From positions 1,612,001-1,676,000 of the forward strand of contig CAWGQE010000003.1 of assembly GCA_963824705.1 (NCBI GenBank): 64,000 nucleotides of DNA, read 5' to 3'. The notes beneath the pieces were generated by a model. The model was not told the origin of the DNA. It worked only from the letters and a program-made list of their open reading frames with translations, and did not search any database. Position numbers and translations under genes: made by a program. Shown one piece after another: positions 42,887-51,946 of this stretch (position 1 is the first letter of the stretch; every line of letters begins with the position of its first letter). This stretch comes from VRUE01 sp963824705 (GTDB lineage: Bacteria; Actinomycetota; Thermoleophilia; Solirubrobacterales; 70-9).

Positions 42887-43672
42887 TCAGACTCGAGAGA
42901 TAGCGCGGCGGACGCGCTGGAATCGGCCGGACCTGAAGAGATCGGGTTCGACTGGGCCGAGCAGCAGCCGGGCGCCTGCATAGACGAGGATCAGGAGACC
43001 CACGATCAGGATCGGCAACGGCAGGGATCCAGACCCCGAAGCCACCCGACCGGGCGTGCTCGCGACCAGTGAGGCCGCCCGGGACACAGAGCTCGTGACG
43101 GCCGCCTTGGGGGATTCCGGCGAAGCCACCGGGGTTGCAGTGCCAACGCCGGCGTGGCCCACCTTGGCGGGAGTGGCCTCGGCGGCCGGCGGCGGCGGCG
43201 GTTCCACCGGGGCCACCTTGCTCACCGCTCGAGGCGCGGGCGCGGGCGCTTCGGGGGTCGAGGGAGTCGACGCTTCCGGTTCGTAGTGGCCACTCGAACC
43301 GCCGCTGTATGAAGATTCTCCGCCGCTCGACCCGGACTGCTCGCCGGCCGACCCGGCGGGCTTTGGGTTGGCGGCGCTGCCCAGCGAACTGCCACGCCGA
43401 GTCGACGCGGCCCCCTGGCTGGATGCTTCCGTGCCTTCCCCCTGCGGGACCCAACCCGTCGAAGCGGCCGGAGCGGCCGGCGGCGAGGTGCCTTCGGAGG
43501 TCGCCGGAGGGGCGGATTCCGTCGAGCCGCTCGAAGATTCGGTGCCCACCGTCGAGCCGCCGCCGGATTCTTCACCGGCCGCCAGAGCGCCCGCAGGCAC
43601 TGCAACGACCAAGGTGGTCATCGCGACAGCGATGAAAAGCTCAAAACGACGGCGGCGACGCAACTTCTTCAT
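42887..43672 (-). CDS. Secreted Ser/Ala/Pro-rich protein with C-terminal membrane anchor
   Basis: A 261-aa low-complexity protein. A basic start and hydrophobic helix (FELFIAVAMTTLVVAVPAGA) form the export signal. The middle ~180 residues are Ser/Gly/Ala/Pro/Glu-rich and probably disordered. A C-terminal helix (LPILIVGLLILVYAGARLLL) followed by Arg-rich residues should anchor it with the tail inside. This suggests a cell-surface spacer or adhesin-like protein. It is divergent from the Ig-repeat protein, which may also act at the surface. Confidence 0.7.
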   Translation of the reverse strand: MKKLRRRRRFELFIAVAMTTLVVAVPAGALAAGEESGGGSTVGTESSSGSTESAPPATSEGTSPPAAPAASTGWVPQGEGTEASSQGAASTRRGSSLGSAANPKPAGSAGEQSGSSGGESSYSGGSSGHYEPEASTPSTPEAPAPAPRAVSKVAPVEPPPPPAAEATPAKVGHAGVGTATPVASPESPKAAVTSSVSRAASLVASTPGRVASGSGSLPLPILIVGLLILVYAGARLLLGPVEPDLFRSGRFQRVRRAISRV

Positions 43673-43771
43673 CTGGCGGCTCGTTCGGTCATAGATCGAA
43701 TAGGTGGACGGATATCCTAATTCAATGTTGTCAAAAAGCCGCCAAAAAATGTCGCTAGCAACGAGAAAAGC

Positions 43772-46741
43772 TTGAGGATCCGAATTTCTCGCTGGGGAAT
43801 GCTCGGGGGATTGGCCGGCGCGATGATCGCAACGGCGCTCGGCCTTTTCCTCACGGTCGCCGCTCCCGCCGACTCACCGCGCCTTACCGTCACGGCGACC
43901 GGCGCGGTCGTCGGGCAGGCGATTCATGCGACCGCGGAACTCTCCGAAAGCCCGAACGCCTCCGGAGACATCTCCTTCGAAATCTTCGGCCCCGGCGACG
44001 AAACCTGCTCTGAACCCGAGCTGACCCCAGCCCCGGCTTCGGCCTCGGTAACCGGCGAAGGCGAGTACGTCTCCGGGGAGATCACCCCGCCTACCGCGGG
44101 AACTTATTACTGGAGCGCCCACTACTCGGGCGACTCCGAAAACCCCCCCGCTGACTCCACCTGCCTCGCGATCTCGTCCGTGGGGAAAGCAAGCCCCGCA
44201 TTGACGGGCAATGCAAGCAGCGGCGCGGTGGGCACCGCGATTCACGACGAAGCGACCGTGACCGGGGGCTTCTCCCCCACGGGAGAAGTGACTTTCTCGG
44301 TCTACGGCCCGGCGGACACCAGTTGCTCGACGCCGTTGAAAACGGCCGCTGTCCCGCTCCAGGGCGGTCACGCCACGTCGGCGGATTTCCTCGCCCAGCA
44401 GGCCGGCAAATTCCGTTGGACCGCCCAGTACGAAGGCGATGCGAACAACGAAGCTGCTGTCCTGGGCTGCGGGGCGACCAACCAGGCTTCGACCGTCAAC
44501 AAAGCCTCTCCGACTCTCTCGGGGACGGCGACCTCCGCGGCCAAAGTCGGCCTGACGATCACCGACAACGTGAACCTCGCCGAAGGCTTTGCGGCGGGCG
44601 GCCAGCTCGTTTTCCGGGCTTACGGGCCGGGGGATCCGACCTGTGGCACGCCTGCAAAGTACGAAGCGACGGTGCCGGTCAGCGGCAACGACGCCTACTC
44701 TCCACCGGGTTTCGCGCCGGGGGCGGGGCTGTATCGGTGGACCGTCGAATATGCGGGCGATGCGAACAACGAAGCTGCTGTCCTGGGCTGCGGGGCGCCC
44801 AACCAGACTTCGACCGTCAACAAGGCCACACCGATCCTCTCCGGGACAGCGACGCCCGCAGTCAAAGCCGGCCTCCCTATTACCGACAGCGTGACCCTTG
44901 CCGGCGGCTCTGGGCCCGGTGGCCAAATCCTCTTCCGCGCTTACGGACCGGGAGATACGACCTGCGCCACGCCTGCAAAGTACGAAGCAACGGTGCCCGT
45001 CAGCGGCAACGGCACCTACTCGCCGGCGGGCTTTACGCCGGGGGCGGCGGGGCAGTATCGCTGGACCGTTATATACGAAGGTGACGCGGACAACGAAGCA
45101 GCCGCCTTGACCTGTGGGGCCGCCAACCAGGCTTCGACCGTAAGCAAGGCCACCCCGACCCTCTCGGGGACGGCAACCTCTCCCGTCAAAGCCGGCCTCA
45201 CGATCACCGACAGCGTGATCGTGGCCGGGGGCTTTGCGGCAGGCGGCCAACTCGTTTTCCACGCCTACGGGCCGGGGGATCAGAGCTGCGCCGGCGCTGC
45301 CGCTTACGAAGCGACGGTGCCCGTCAGCGGCAACGGCACCTACTCGCCGGCCGGCTTTGCCCCCGGGGCGGGGCTGTATCGGTGGATCGTCGAATACGAA
45401 GGCGATGCGAACAACGAAACTGCTGTCCTGGACTGCGGGGCGCCCAATCAGGCTTCGACCGTGAACAAGACGTCGCCGATCCTTTCGGGGACGGCGACCT
45501 CCGCGGTCAAACCCGGCCTCACGATCACCGACAACGTGACCCTCTCTGGGGGCTTTGGGGCCAGCGGCCAGCTCCTCTTCCGCGCTTACGGGCCGGGAGA
45601 TACGACCTGCGCCACGCCTGCAAAGTACGAAGCGACGGTGCCGGTCAGCGGCAACGGCACCTACTCGCCGGCGGGCTTTACGCCGGGGGCGGGGCTGTAT
45701 CGGTGGACCGTCGAATATGCGGGCGATGCGAACAACGAAGCGGCCGGCTTGGGCTGTGGAGCAACCGCCCAGGCCTCGGCGGTCGGCACGATTTCCGTGA
45801 CCGTCGCTGTCAGCGCCAGCGGCGGCACGGTCGGGGATCCGGTCAGCGCCACGGCAACGATTCAGGAAGGGGCGATTCCGACCGGGCAGATCACGTTCAA
45901 GGCCTTCTCCCCCGGCGACACGGCCTGCTCCGGGACCGCGGCCTTCAGCTCGACCGTAGGCGTCTCGGGAAACGGTCAGTATCGCTCGAAGACCTTCGCG
46001 CCCTCCCGGGTCGGCGCATTCCGCTGGACCGTCGCCTACTCGGGCGACGTAAACCACGTCCCGGCGACGACCGACTGCGGAAAAGCGACGTCGAGTGTCA
46101 CCCAGGCAGGACCCTCGATCGCCGGCGCGGTCAAGCAGCGGGCTACGGTCGGCACCTCGTTCCAAGATACGGCGACGCTGCAGGGCGGCTACTCGCCCGG
46201 CGGCACGATCACGTTTCGGATCTACGGCCCGGTCGCGGCAGGCTGCGCCAAGCCGGCGTTCGTCGACACCGTCGCGGTCGCCGGAAACGGAACGATCGGC
46301 TCGGATCCTTTCGTCGCACAACGCCCGGGTCGCTACAGCTTCGTGGCCAGCTACTCGGGTGACTCCGCAAATAAAGCGGCCACCGAGCCGTGCGACTCGG
46401 CCGGCCAGGTGGTCGAAGTGCAGAAGCGAGCGCTGAAAGTGAAGCCGCGTGCCCGTCTGAAAGAAGGCAGGCGGATCTCGATTCGCGCGCACCTTTCGGG
46501 TGGCTCCTCTCCTTCCGGCATGATCACCTTTCGCCTCTACGGTCCAGGCGACAAGCGCTGCAAACGCAAGCCCGCGTTCAGCGGTGGCATCGCGGTCAAA
46601 TCGAATGGCACCTATTCACTGGCCCAGTACCTCGCGCCCAAATCAGGCATCTACCGCCTCAGCGTCGGCTACTCCGGCGACCAACGGAACCGGCGATACA
46701 AGGCCAGCTGCGGCGGCGCACAGTCGATCCGGGTCGACTGA
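43772..46741 (+). CDS. Large secreted Ig-like repeat protein
   Basis: A 989-aa protein with a signal peptide (GMLGGLAGAMIATALGLFL, cleaved near APA), then nine tandem beta-sandwich repeats of about 107 residues up to the C-terminus. Each unit has a T.SG.ATS-like start, an F.AYGPGD..C segment, an ATVPVSGNGTYS turn, YRWTVEY.GDANNEAA and a closing CG. Each holds two Cys that may form a disulfide. No anchor or enzymatic domain is seen. The start is a TTG at 43772, the first codon before the signal. It is probably a surface or matrix protein. Confidence 0.8.
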   Translation: MRIRISRWGMLGGLAGAMIATALGLFLTVAAPADSPRLTVTATGAVVGQAIHATAELSESPNASGDISFEIFGPGDETCSEPELTPAPASASVTGEGEYVSGEITPPTAGTYYWSAHYSGDSENPPADSTCLAISSVGKASPALTGNASSGAVGTAIHDEATVTGGFSPTGEVTFSVYGPADTSCSTPLKTAAVPLQGGHATSADFLAQQAGKFRWTAQYEGDANNEAAVLGCGATNQASTVNKASPTLSGTATSAAKVGLTITDNVNLAEGFAAGGQLVFRAYGPGDPTCGTPAKYEATVPVSGNDAYSPPGFAPGAGLYRWTVEYAGDANNEAAVLGCGAPNQTSTVNKATPILSGTATPAVKAGLPITDSVTLAGGSGPGGQILFRAYGPGDTTCATPAKYEATVPVSGNGTYSPAGFTPGAAGQYRWTVIYEGDADNEAAALTCGAANQASTVSKATPTLSGTATSPVKAGLTITDSVIVAGGFAAGGQLVFHAYGPGDQSCAGAAAYEATVPVSGNGTYSPAGFAPGAGLYRWIVEYEGDANNETAVLDCGAPNQASTVNKTSPILSGTATSAVKPGLTITDNVTLSGGFGASGQLLFRAYGPGDTTCATPAKYEATVPVSGNGTYSPAGFTPGAGLYRWTVEYAGDANNEAAGLGCGATAQASAVGTISVTVAVSASGGTVGDPVSATATIQEGAIPTGQITFKAFSPGDTACSGTAAFSSTVGVSGNGQYRSKTFAPSRVGAFRWTVAYSGDVNHVPATTDCGKATSSVTQAGPSIAGAVKQRATVGTSFQDTATLQGGYSPGGTITFRIYGPVAAGCAKPAFVDTVAVAGNGTIGSDPFVAQRPGRYSFVASYSGDSANKAATEPCDSAGQVVEVQKRALKVKPRARLKEGRRISIRAHLSGGSSPSGMITFRLYGPGDKRCKRKPAFSGGIAVKSNGTYSLAQYLAPKSGIYRLSVGYSGDQRNRRYKASCGGAQSIRVD
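44190..45795 (+). repeat. Tandem 321-bp repeats within the Ig-repeat gene
   Basis: The codons for GGC-GAT-GCG-AAC recur at 44435, 44756, 45401 and 45722: spacings of 321, 645 (321 plus 324) and 321 bp. The units here are nearly identical over long stretches at the DNA level, whereas the first and last units of the gene are diverged. This implies recent duplication or gene conversion of the middle repeats. Confidence 0.8.
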
Positions 46742-46763
46742 GAAACCACGACCCGGACCGCGC

Positions 46764-46931
46764 TTATTCCGGCAGCTCTTCTCCGCCGCGCTCGCGCACC
46801 ATGTAGAGCGCGTACCAGTCCGGCCAGTCCGGGTCCTCCTCGCCGGTCCGCTCCTCGTGCTTGCCGTGTGCCGCGGCTGCTCGTCTCAGCGCCTCCGTCA
46901 GGTCTTCCACGGACTCATAGGTCGTCGCCAT
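46764..46931 (-). CDS. Small acidic protein coupled to the VOC gene
   Basis: A 55-aa protein, MATTYESVEDLTEALRRAAA to ELPE. Its second half has DPDWPDWYALYMVRERGGEE, a pattern seen in small actinobacterial proteins that follow glyoxalase-type genes. GGGAGA precedes the ATG at a proper distance. It starts 12 nt after the VOC gene stop, so the two are an operon. Function unknown; it may be a partner of the VOC protein. Confidence 0.65.
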   Translation of the reverse strand: MATTYESVEDLTEALRRAAAAHGKHEERTGEEDPDWPDWYALYMVRERGGEELPE

Positions 46932-46943
46932 CGGCATCTCCCT

Positions 46944-47444
46944 TCAACGGCCCGGAAGCCGGGCCTTGATCTCTTGAAGCAGCCAACCGTTGCCGTCCGG
47001 ATCGCTGAAGGCGACGAACGAGCCGTAGTCGGCATGCTCCGGCGCCGGCCCGCTGACACGCCCATCGGCGCCGGCATGGTGGAATATCCCCGTCACGTCA
47101 TGGAACGTCTCGCTGACGTCGACTCCGCGAGCAATGAGGTCGGCGCGGGCTGCGTCGATGTCGTAGACCGAGAGCTGCAGTCCCTCGGATGAGCCCGGCG
47201 GAGCAGAGGTGACCCCATCGCCAAAGATGATCGAGCAGGCGGACCCCGGAGGCGTCAGCTGCACCACCCTGTAGCCGTCATCGACCGCCAGGTCGGCGTC
47301 GAGACGCCACCCCAGCCCCTCGTAGAAGCGCTTCGCCCGATCGACGTCCGAAACCGGCAGGACCACTACCTCGAGCTTCACCTCCCCGACGCTGACCGGT
47401 GGGGTGCCCGCCGCACCTTCACTGCCCATCTCTGCGCTACTCAT
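46944..47444 (-). CDS. VOC-family (glyoxalase/bleomycin-resistance fold) protein
   Basis: A 166-aa protein. The paired beta-alpha-beta-beta-beta modules are visible: VVLPVSDVDRAKRFYEGLGW, then LQLSVYDIDAARADLIARGV and YGSFVAFSDPDGNGWLLQEI with the metal-ligand Glu near the end. The family includes glyoxalases, dioxygenases and drug-binding resistance proteins, so the substrate is not known. It is followed by the 55-aa acidic protein in one transcription unit. Confidence 0.83.
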   Translation of the reverse strand: MSSAEMGSEGAAGTPPVSVGEVKLEVVVLPVSDVDRAKRFYEGLGWRLDADLAVDDGYRVVQLTPPGSACSIIFGDGVTSAPPGSSEGLQLSVYDIDAARADLIARGVDVSETFHDVTGIFHHAGADGRVSGPAPEHADYGSFVAFSDPDGNGWLLQEIKARLPGR

Positions 47445-47751
47445 CTCGGCCTCCCATCCGTTGTGGCCACCGGCCGGGCGACGGCGCGAAGCTCCCGTCG
47501 GGTCGCACTAGCCTCCCGCTCGCTTGAGCGGAAGTCAACCTGCGACCACTCGACTCCAGCCCTGCTCAGCAACCGTACTTCTGCGCCAGGACCGTTACGA
47601 CATCGCCGTGGGGTTCGCTCTGGGTGCAAATCGTGTAGTGGGACCTCACCACGATCCCGAACGTGGTGTCGGTGTTTTCCGCTTGCGTCTTGAAGCCAGC
47701 GGCCCTGAGAGTCGATCCCCTTCAGGCAGGCGCATGCTGATGACGTTTGGG
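47445..47751. other. Intergenic stretch without recognised content
   Basis: About 300 nt between the VOC gene start and the lipoprotein stop. Several short frames cross it, but none has a ribosome site, domain or convincing composition. I see no RNA gene. Confidence 0.4.
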
Positions 47752-48057
47752 TTACGACGAGGATTCTCCTTCGGCGACCGCCCCTTCATCTGATTCCACT
47801 TCTTCAGCGGCCACCCGCTGTGCAGCCGCCTTCTTCGCCTTGGCAGCCTGCTGCGCAGCTTCTTTCTTGGCAAGAGCGGCTTCCAGTTCGACTTCCTTCG
47901 TTTCCTGTTCGATCTTCTCGATTTTCTTTTCGGCAGCCGGCGATTCGGCAGCCGTGTCTGCTTCCGTGACAGTCGTACTTTCGTCGGATCCGCCGCAAGC
48001 GACGAGGCCTAGCGACGCGCCGACGATTGCCAGGAGAACTGCTAAACGAGCCTTCAT
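47752..48057 (-). CDS. Small coiled-coil lipoprotein
   Basis: A 101-aa protein starting at 48057 behind GGGAGG. The signal ends in the lipobox LVAC, and the mature part is a charged Ala/Glu/Lys helix (KKIEKIEQETKEVELEAALA, KKEAAQQAAKAKKAAAQ) likely to form a coiled coil. It should be tethered to the membrane exterior. It resembles small structural lipoproteins, but no family name can be given. The frame is open upstream to 48441 only because of tRNA overlap. Confidence 0.68.
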   Translation of the reverse strand: MKARLAVLLAIVGASLGLVACGGSDESTTVTEADTAAESPAAEKKIEKIEQETKEVELEAALAKKEAAQQAAKAKKAAAQRVAAEEVESDEGAVAEGESSS

Positions 48058-48254
48058 CCTCCGATGCCTCCCTGATCGGACTGACTGGGACGGCGGCAGC
48101 TTATACCCCTCCCGTACCCAAACTTCCTTCAGCAATTCGAGGAACTCGTCACGGCCGATTCCCGGTCGGAATTCGGTACCACGATCCTCCTGCAATGCCA
48201 GCACGCATCGACGGGAGGCAGCGAGCCCGCTTCCCAAGCCGGCTTCTCGAAATA

Positions 48255-48328
48255 TCGGGGAGACAGGATTTGAACCTGCGACCGCTCGGCCCCCAGCCGA
48301 GTGCGCTACCAGACTGCGCCACTCCCCG
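48255..48328 (-). tRNA. tRNA-Pro (GGG)
   Basis: A 74-nt tRNA. Acceptor CGGGGAG/CTCCCCG, anticodon stem CTCGG/CCGAG around CTGGGGG, giving GGG (Pro), and discriminator A. The C1:G72 pair is typical for bacterial proline tRNA. Confidence 0.93.
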
Positions 48329-48404
48329 TGGCTGCTCCGCATTCTGACGGATTCGGGCAAACTACCTAGGCGACGCGGATCCCATGTGAAGGCGACTCGC
48401 GCAC

Positions 48405-48475
48405 GCGGTGGTAGCTCAACGGTAGAGCCTCGCCCTTCCAAGGCGATGATGCGGGTTCAATTCCCGTCCGCCGCT
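48405..48475 (+). tRNA. tRNA-Gly (UCC)
   Basis: A 71-nt tRNA. Acceptor GCGGTGG/CCGCCGC with one G-U pair, anticodon loop CTTCCAA giving UCC (Gly), T-arm loop TTCAATT, discriminator U. Confidence 0.93.
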
Positions 48476-48505
48476 TTCTTCGCGGCAGACATCCCGGGCA
48501 CTATA

Positions 48506-48519
48506 CGAACGTCCGTTCG
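48506..48519 (+). promoter_or_regulatory. LexA/SOS-box-like operator
   Basis: CGAACGTCCGTTCG matches the actinobacterial/Firmicutes LexA consensus CGAACRNRYGTTCG at all but one central base. It lies 19 nt before the HNH-like start at 48539, where a repressor would block transcription. This suggests DNA-damage control of that gene. Confidence 0.55.
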
Positions 48520-48538
48520 CCTCACTAAATTTCCCCAG

Positions 48539-49002
48539 ATGAGACTATGCGAGCGCTGCAAGGAGGAGAAGCCGCCAGACGAATTCGCCTGGCGGCGAAA
48601 AGCTCGCAGGCAGCGTGACAACTACTGCCGATCTGCCGAACCGCCTACAAGCACGAGCACTACGCCCGCAACAAGCAGCGCTACATCGACTCTGTCCGTC
48701 GGCGCACGGAAAGAATCGTCGCCGAGCGCACCGCCTATCTCGTCTCGTTCTTTCGGGAGCATCCATGCATGGATTGCGGAGAGGGCGATCCGCTTGTCTT
48801 GGAGTTCGACCACCTGGGAGAAAAACAGTTCGGCATCGGCAAGGGAATGCGCGAACGGCCCTGGAAGGATGTCCTCGCCGAGATCGAGAAGTGCGAGGTC
48901 GTCTGCGCCAACTGCCATCGGCGCCGGACTAATCGTCGGGGAGGCTTCATCCGCTCCGTGGTGCTCGCCGATACGGCGGGCGGGCGATCGGGCGGGGATT
49001 AG
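48539..49002 (+). pseudogene. HNH-like zinc-finger protein, one frameshift
   Basis: ATG 48539 starts MRLCERCKEEKPPDEFAWRR, a zinc knuckle. After a missing base near 48632 the next frame continues CRTAYKHEHYARNKQRYI, then CMDCGEGDPLVLEFDHLGEK and CEVVCANCHRRRTNRRGG. The CxxC, FDHL and CANCH motifs define an HNH-like fold with a structural zinc site, common in small actinobacterial and phage proteins. The repaired length is 154 aa. The gene sits behind a LexA-like box and next to two tRNAs, suggesting a damage-linked nuclease, possibly phage-derived. Confidence 0.75.
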
Positions 49003-49058
49003 ACAATCGTCCTTCTTATCTGCATTTCCGCAGCCGATCGGCTGGAACCGACGCGGCG

Positions 49059-49970
49059 TTGACTGACCCGCCGGCCTCTCACGTTTCTCGGTGTACGCTC
49101 GTTGTGGTGGATGTGGAGAGGCGGGATCTCAGCTTTCAGGTCGGCGGCGATGCCTGCGCGGCCTGGCTCTATCCGGCGGCCGGCGGCCCGGCGGTTGCGC
49201 CGATCGTCGTCATGGCCCACGGCCTCTCGGGAACCCGGCGGGATCGGCTCGGGCCCTTTGCCGAGCGCTTCGCCGCGGCGGGCTTCACCGCGCTTCTCTT
49301 CGACCACCGCGGCTTCGGCGACAGCGGCGGCGAGCCGGACCTCTTCCGTCCCTCCCGCCAGCTCGAGGACTGGCGCGCCGCGATCGCCTTTGCCCGCTCG
49401 CTGCCGGGCATCGATCCCGATCGCGCCGCCACCTTCGGCTCCTCGATGGGCGGCGGCAACGCGCTCGCCGCCGCCGCGGACGATCCACGAATCGCCGCGG
49501 CGATCAGCCAGGTCCCCTTCCTCGACATGTGGCGCCAAGCCCATCGCTCCTCGCCCCTGGTCAGCGCACAAATGATGCTTGCGGCCGTCATGGGACGTCA
49601 TCTGCCTGCAGTCGGACAGCCAGACGAGGCAGCGTTCATCAACGCACCCGGCGGCGAGGAGGGCTGGCGCCATGTGCTCGCGATCGGCGAGGACTCGCGC
49701 TGGCGCAACCGGGCCTCGGCCCGCTGGCTACTTGGCCGGCCCTACCGTCCGGCCCGCCAGGCGGCAAAGCTCCACTGCCCGTGGCTCGCCTGCGTCGGCG
49801 AGGCCGACCGGGTCGCCAAGCCGGGACCGGCTATCGCCGCGGCGCGGCGCGCACCGCGGGGCGAGCTACGCACCTACCCCGGCGTCGATCACTTCGACAT
49901 CTACGACGGCCCACAGCACGAGGCGGTCGTCGCCGACGAGATCGCCTTCTTGCGCCGGCACCTCCTCTAG
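49059..49970 (+). CDS. Alpha/beta hydrolase
   Basis: A 303-aa protein with VVMAHGLSGTRRDRLGPFAE (oxyanion region), FDHRGFGDSGGEPDLFRPSR, the nucleophile elbow FGSSMGGGNAL, CVGEADRVAKPG for the acid and YPGVDHFDIYDG for the catalytic His. This is the dienelactone-hydrolase/peptidase-like branch of the fold. The start is uncertain: 49059 is the longest, but a GTG near 49104 gives the better N-terminus (DVERRDLSFQVGG). Its stop overlaps that of the convergent carboxylase gene by 4 nt. Confidence 0.82.
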   Translation: MTDPPASHVSRCTLVVVDVERRDLSFQVGGDACAAWLYPAAGGPAVAPIVVMAHGLSGTRRDRLGPFAERFAAAGFTALLFDHRGFGDSGGEPDLFRPSRQLEDWRAAIAFARSLPGIDPDRAATFGSSMGGGNALAAAADDPRIAAAISQVPFLDMWRQAHRSSPLVSAQMMLAAVMGRHLPAVGQPDEAAFINAPGGEEGWRHVLAIGEDSRWRNRASARWLLGRPYRPARQAAKLHCPWLACVGEADRVAKPGPAIAAARRAPRGELRTYPGVDHFDIYDGPQHEAVVADEIAFLRRHLL

Positions 49971-51562
49971 GCTGCCGCGGACAGGGTCGAGGCAATCAGG
50001 GAGCGCGTCCGCGCCGGGTCGACGACGTCGTCGAGCTCGAAGAGCATCGCCGCGTTGATCGCCTTCGCGTTGTCCTCGGCGGCAGCGGTCAGGTCGCGGA
50101 CGCGTTGCTCGCGCTCCGCCTCGCCCTCGATCGCCTCCAGCTCCTTGCGCAGCGCCAGCCTCACCGCGCCCTCGAGCCCCATCGGCCCGAGGTGGGCCGA
50201 CGGCCAGGCAACAGTCAGCAGTGGCTCGTGCAGGCTCCCGCCGGCCATCGCCTGGGCGCCGAGGCCGTAGCCACGGCGCAGGATCACGGCGATCAGCGGC
50301 ACCCGCAACGCGGCGCCGCCGATCAGCAGCCGCGACGCATGGCGAACCAATCCGGTCGCCTCCGCCTCGGGACCGACCATGAAGCCTGGCGTGTCGATCA
50401 GCGAGACGACCGGCAACCCAAACGAGTCGCAGAGCTGCAAAAAGCGCGCCGACTTGTCGGAGGCGTCGCTGGTTATCGCCCCAGCCATGTGCATCGAGTC
50501 GTTGGCGATGAAGCCGAGTGGGCGGCCCTCGATCCGCCCCAGTGCCGTGACCATCTCCGGCGCAAAGCGCTCGCGCAGGAAGGTCACCGATTCGGCATCG
50601 GCGAGCGTCTCGATCACCGGCCCCACCGGGTAGGCGCGACGCTCGCGCTCGGGGACGATTTCGCGCAGAGCAGTCTGGTCGGGTTCGGGGCCGGGCGGAA
50701 TCGGGCCCTGGAAGTAGGCGAGCAGGCGCTTCGTCGCGGCAACGGCCGCCTCCTCGTCGGCGACGGCCAGATCGACGACCCCGTTGCGCTCGTGCATCTC
50801 GAGCGGGCCGACCTCATCCGGGTCGACCTTGCCCAGCCCGCCGCCCTCGATCATCGCCGGGCCGCCCATCCCGAGCGAGACGTTCTCGGTGGCGACGATC
50901 AGATCCGAACAGCCGGCAAGCACCGCGTTGCCGGCGAAGCAGCGACCGGCGACGACGGCGATCCGCGGCACCACGCCCGACAGGCGCGCCCAGAGCGCGA
51001 AGGCGCGGGTGTCGAGGGCGGAGACGACCGGGTAGTCGGTGTCCCCGGGTCGCCCGCCGCCACCCTCGGCGAAGAGCACGGCAGGCAGGCGCATCCGCTC
51101 GATCAACTCGAAGAGGCGGTCCTTCTTGCGGTGGCCCAGCGCCCCCTGCGTGCCAGCGAGGACCGTGTAGTCGTAGGAGAGCACGGCGCAGGCGCCGCGC
51201 TCGCCGAAAAGCTCGCCGTTGATCCGCGCGGTGCCGCCGATCAGGCCGTCGGCGGGGGTGCGCTCGATCAGGTCCTCGAGCTCGCGCCGACCGCGCTGCG
51301 CGGCGATCGCGAAGCGGCCGTACTCGACCAAGGAGCCGGGGTCGACCAGATCGTCGATGTTCTCCCGCGCGGTTCGCCCTCCGGCCTCATGACGCCGCCG
51401 CACCGCCTCCGGACGCGCCCCGTCGCGGGTCAGCGCCTGCCGCCGCAACAGCTCGGCGAGATCGTCCCGCTCCCCTCCCCCGGCTGGCTCCTGCCCAGGC
51501 ACCTGCCGGATACTCCCAGACGCGACCGGTAAGGATGCCGACCCGAGGCGCACCTTGACCAC
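49967..51562 (-). CDS. Acyl-CoA carboxylase carboxyltransferase (beta) subunit
   Basis: A 531-aa crotonase-fold carboxyltransferase. The N-half has RRRHEAGGRTARENIDDLVD, GGGGRPGDTDYPVVSALDTR and a GRCFAGNAVLAGCSDLI oxyanion region. The C-half has GFIANDSMHMAGAITSDASD, LPVVSLIDTPGFMVGPEAEA and RRGYGLGAQAM. It transfers the carboxyl from biotin to an acyl-CoA; the acceptor (acetyl-, propionyl- or other acyl-CoA) is not evident. The biotin-carrying alpha subunit is not in the window. The N-terminal ~35 residues may be over-extended. Confidence 0.85.
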   Translation of the reverse strand: MVKVRLGSASLPVASGSIRQVPGQEPAGGGERDDLAELLRRQALTRDGARPEAVRRRHEAGGRTARENIDDLVDPGSLVEYGRFAIAAQRGRRELEDLIERTPADGLIGGTARINGELFGERGACAVLSYDYTVLAGTQGALGHRKKDRLFELIERMRLPAVLFAEGGGGRPGDTDYPVVSALDTRAFALWARLSGVVPRIAVVAGRCFAGNAVLAGCSDLIVATENVSLGMGGPAMIEGGGLGKVDPDEVGPLEMHERNGVVDLAVADEEAAVAATKRLLAYFQGPIPPGPEPDQTALREIVPERERRAYPVGPVIETLADAESVTFLRERFAPEMVTALGRIEGRPLGFIANDSMHMAGAITSDASDKSARFLQLCDSFGLPVVSLIDTPGFMVGPEAEATGLVRHASRLLIGGAALRVPLIAVILRRGYGLGAQAMAGGSLHEPLLTVAWPSAHLGPMGLEGAVRLALRKELEAIEGEAEREQRVRDLTAAAEDNAKAINAAMLFELDDVVDPARTRSLIASTLSAAA

Positions 51563-51856
51563 CCGCAGACACCGTTGGATCGGGGGCGAGCGTCCTTCTT
51601 CCTGCTACGCGGCTGCGGCGTCTCGGCAACGGCGGGGGTGCACGTCGTATCCAGGACAGGTCTATGCGCTACTGCCGGCGCCGTCACTGGCCGTGACCGC
51701 ACTGCTGGTCCAACAGGCGGCGACCACCACCATCCGCGGCCGGCTGCTGCTCGCCCTGCGACGGAACTGCGGGAGGAGTACGCACTCGGCCCGGGCCTCT
51801 ACCACTACATGCGGCAGCGCCGCGAGGACGGACGCTTCAAGCTCTAGGAATCTCAG
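51563..51856. other. Intergenic stretch with one doubtful short frame
   Basis: A 90-codon plus-strand frame (51575-51847) ends LREEYALGPGLYHYMRQRRE-DGRFKL, which looks protein-like, but its front half does not and no ribosome site is evident. It may be a gene remnant. No other feature is seen. Confidence 0.3.
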
Positions 51857-51930
51857 CGGGGCAGCCAGGACTCGAACCTGGAATCGCCGGTTTTGGAGAC
51901 CGGTGCCTTAGCCAGTTGGGCCACTGCCCC
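51857..51930 (-). tRNA. tRNA-Trp (CCA)
   Basis: A 74-nt tRNA. Acceptor GGGGCAG/CTGCCCC, anticodon stem CCGGT/ACCGG around CTCCAAA, giving CCA (Trp), T arm CCAGG/CCTGG, discriminator G as expected for tryptophan. Confidence 0.93.
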
Positions 51931-51946
51931 GAGGTCAGCGATTCTA

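Noticed and set aside
44190..45795. Regularly spaced repeats as a possible CRISPR array.
   Set aside because: Period is 321 bp, coding throughout, with no short repeat/spacer alternation.
43874..46492. An 872-codon minus-strand frame opposite the Ig-repeat gene.
   Set aside because: Mirror of the repeats in GC-rich DNA; repetitive only because the real gene is, and it has no signal or domain.
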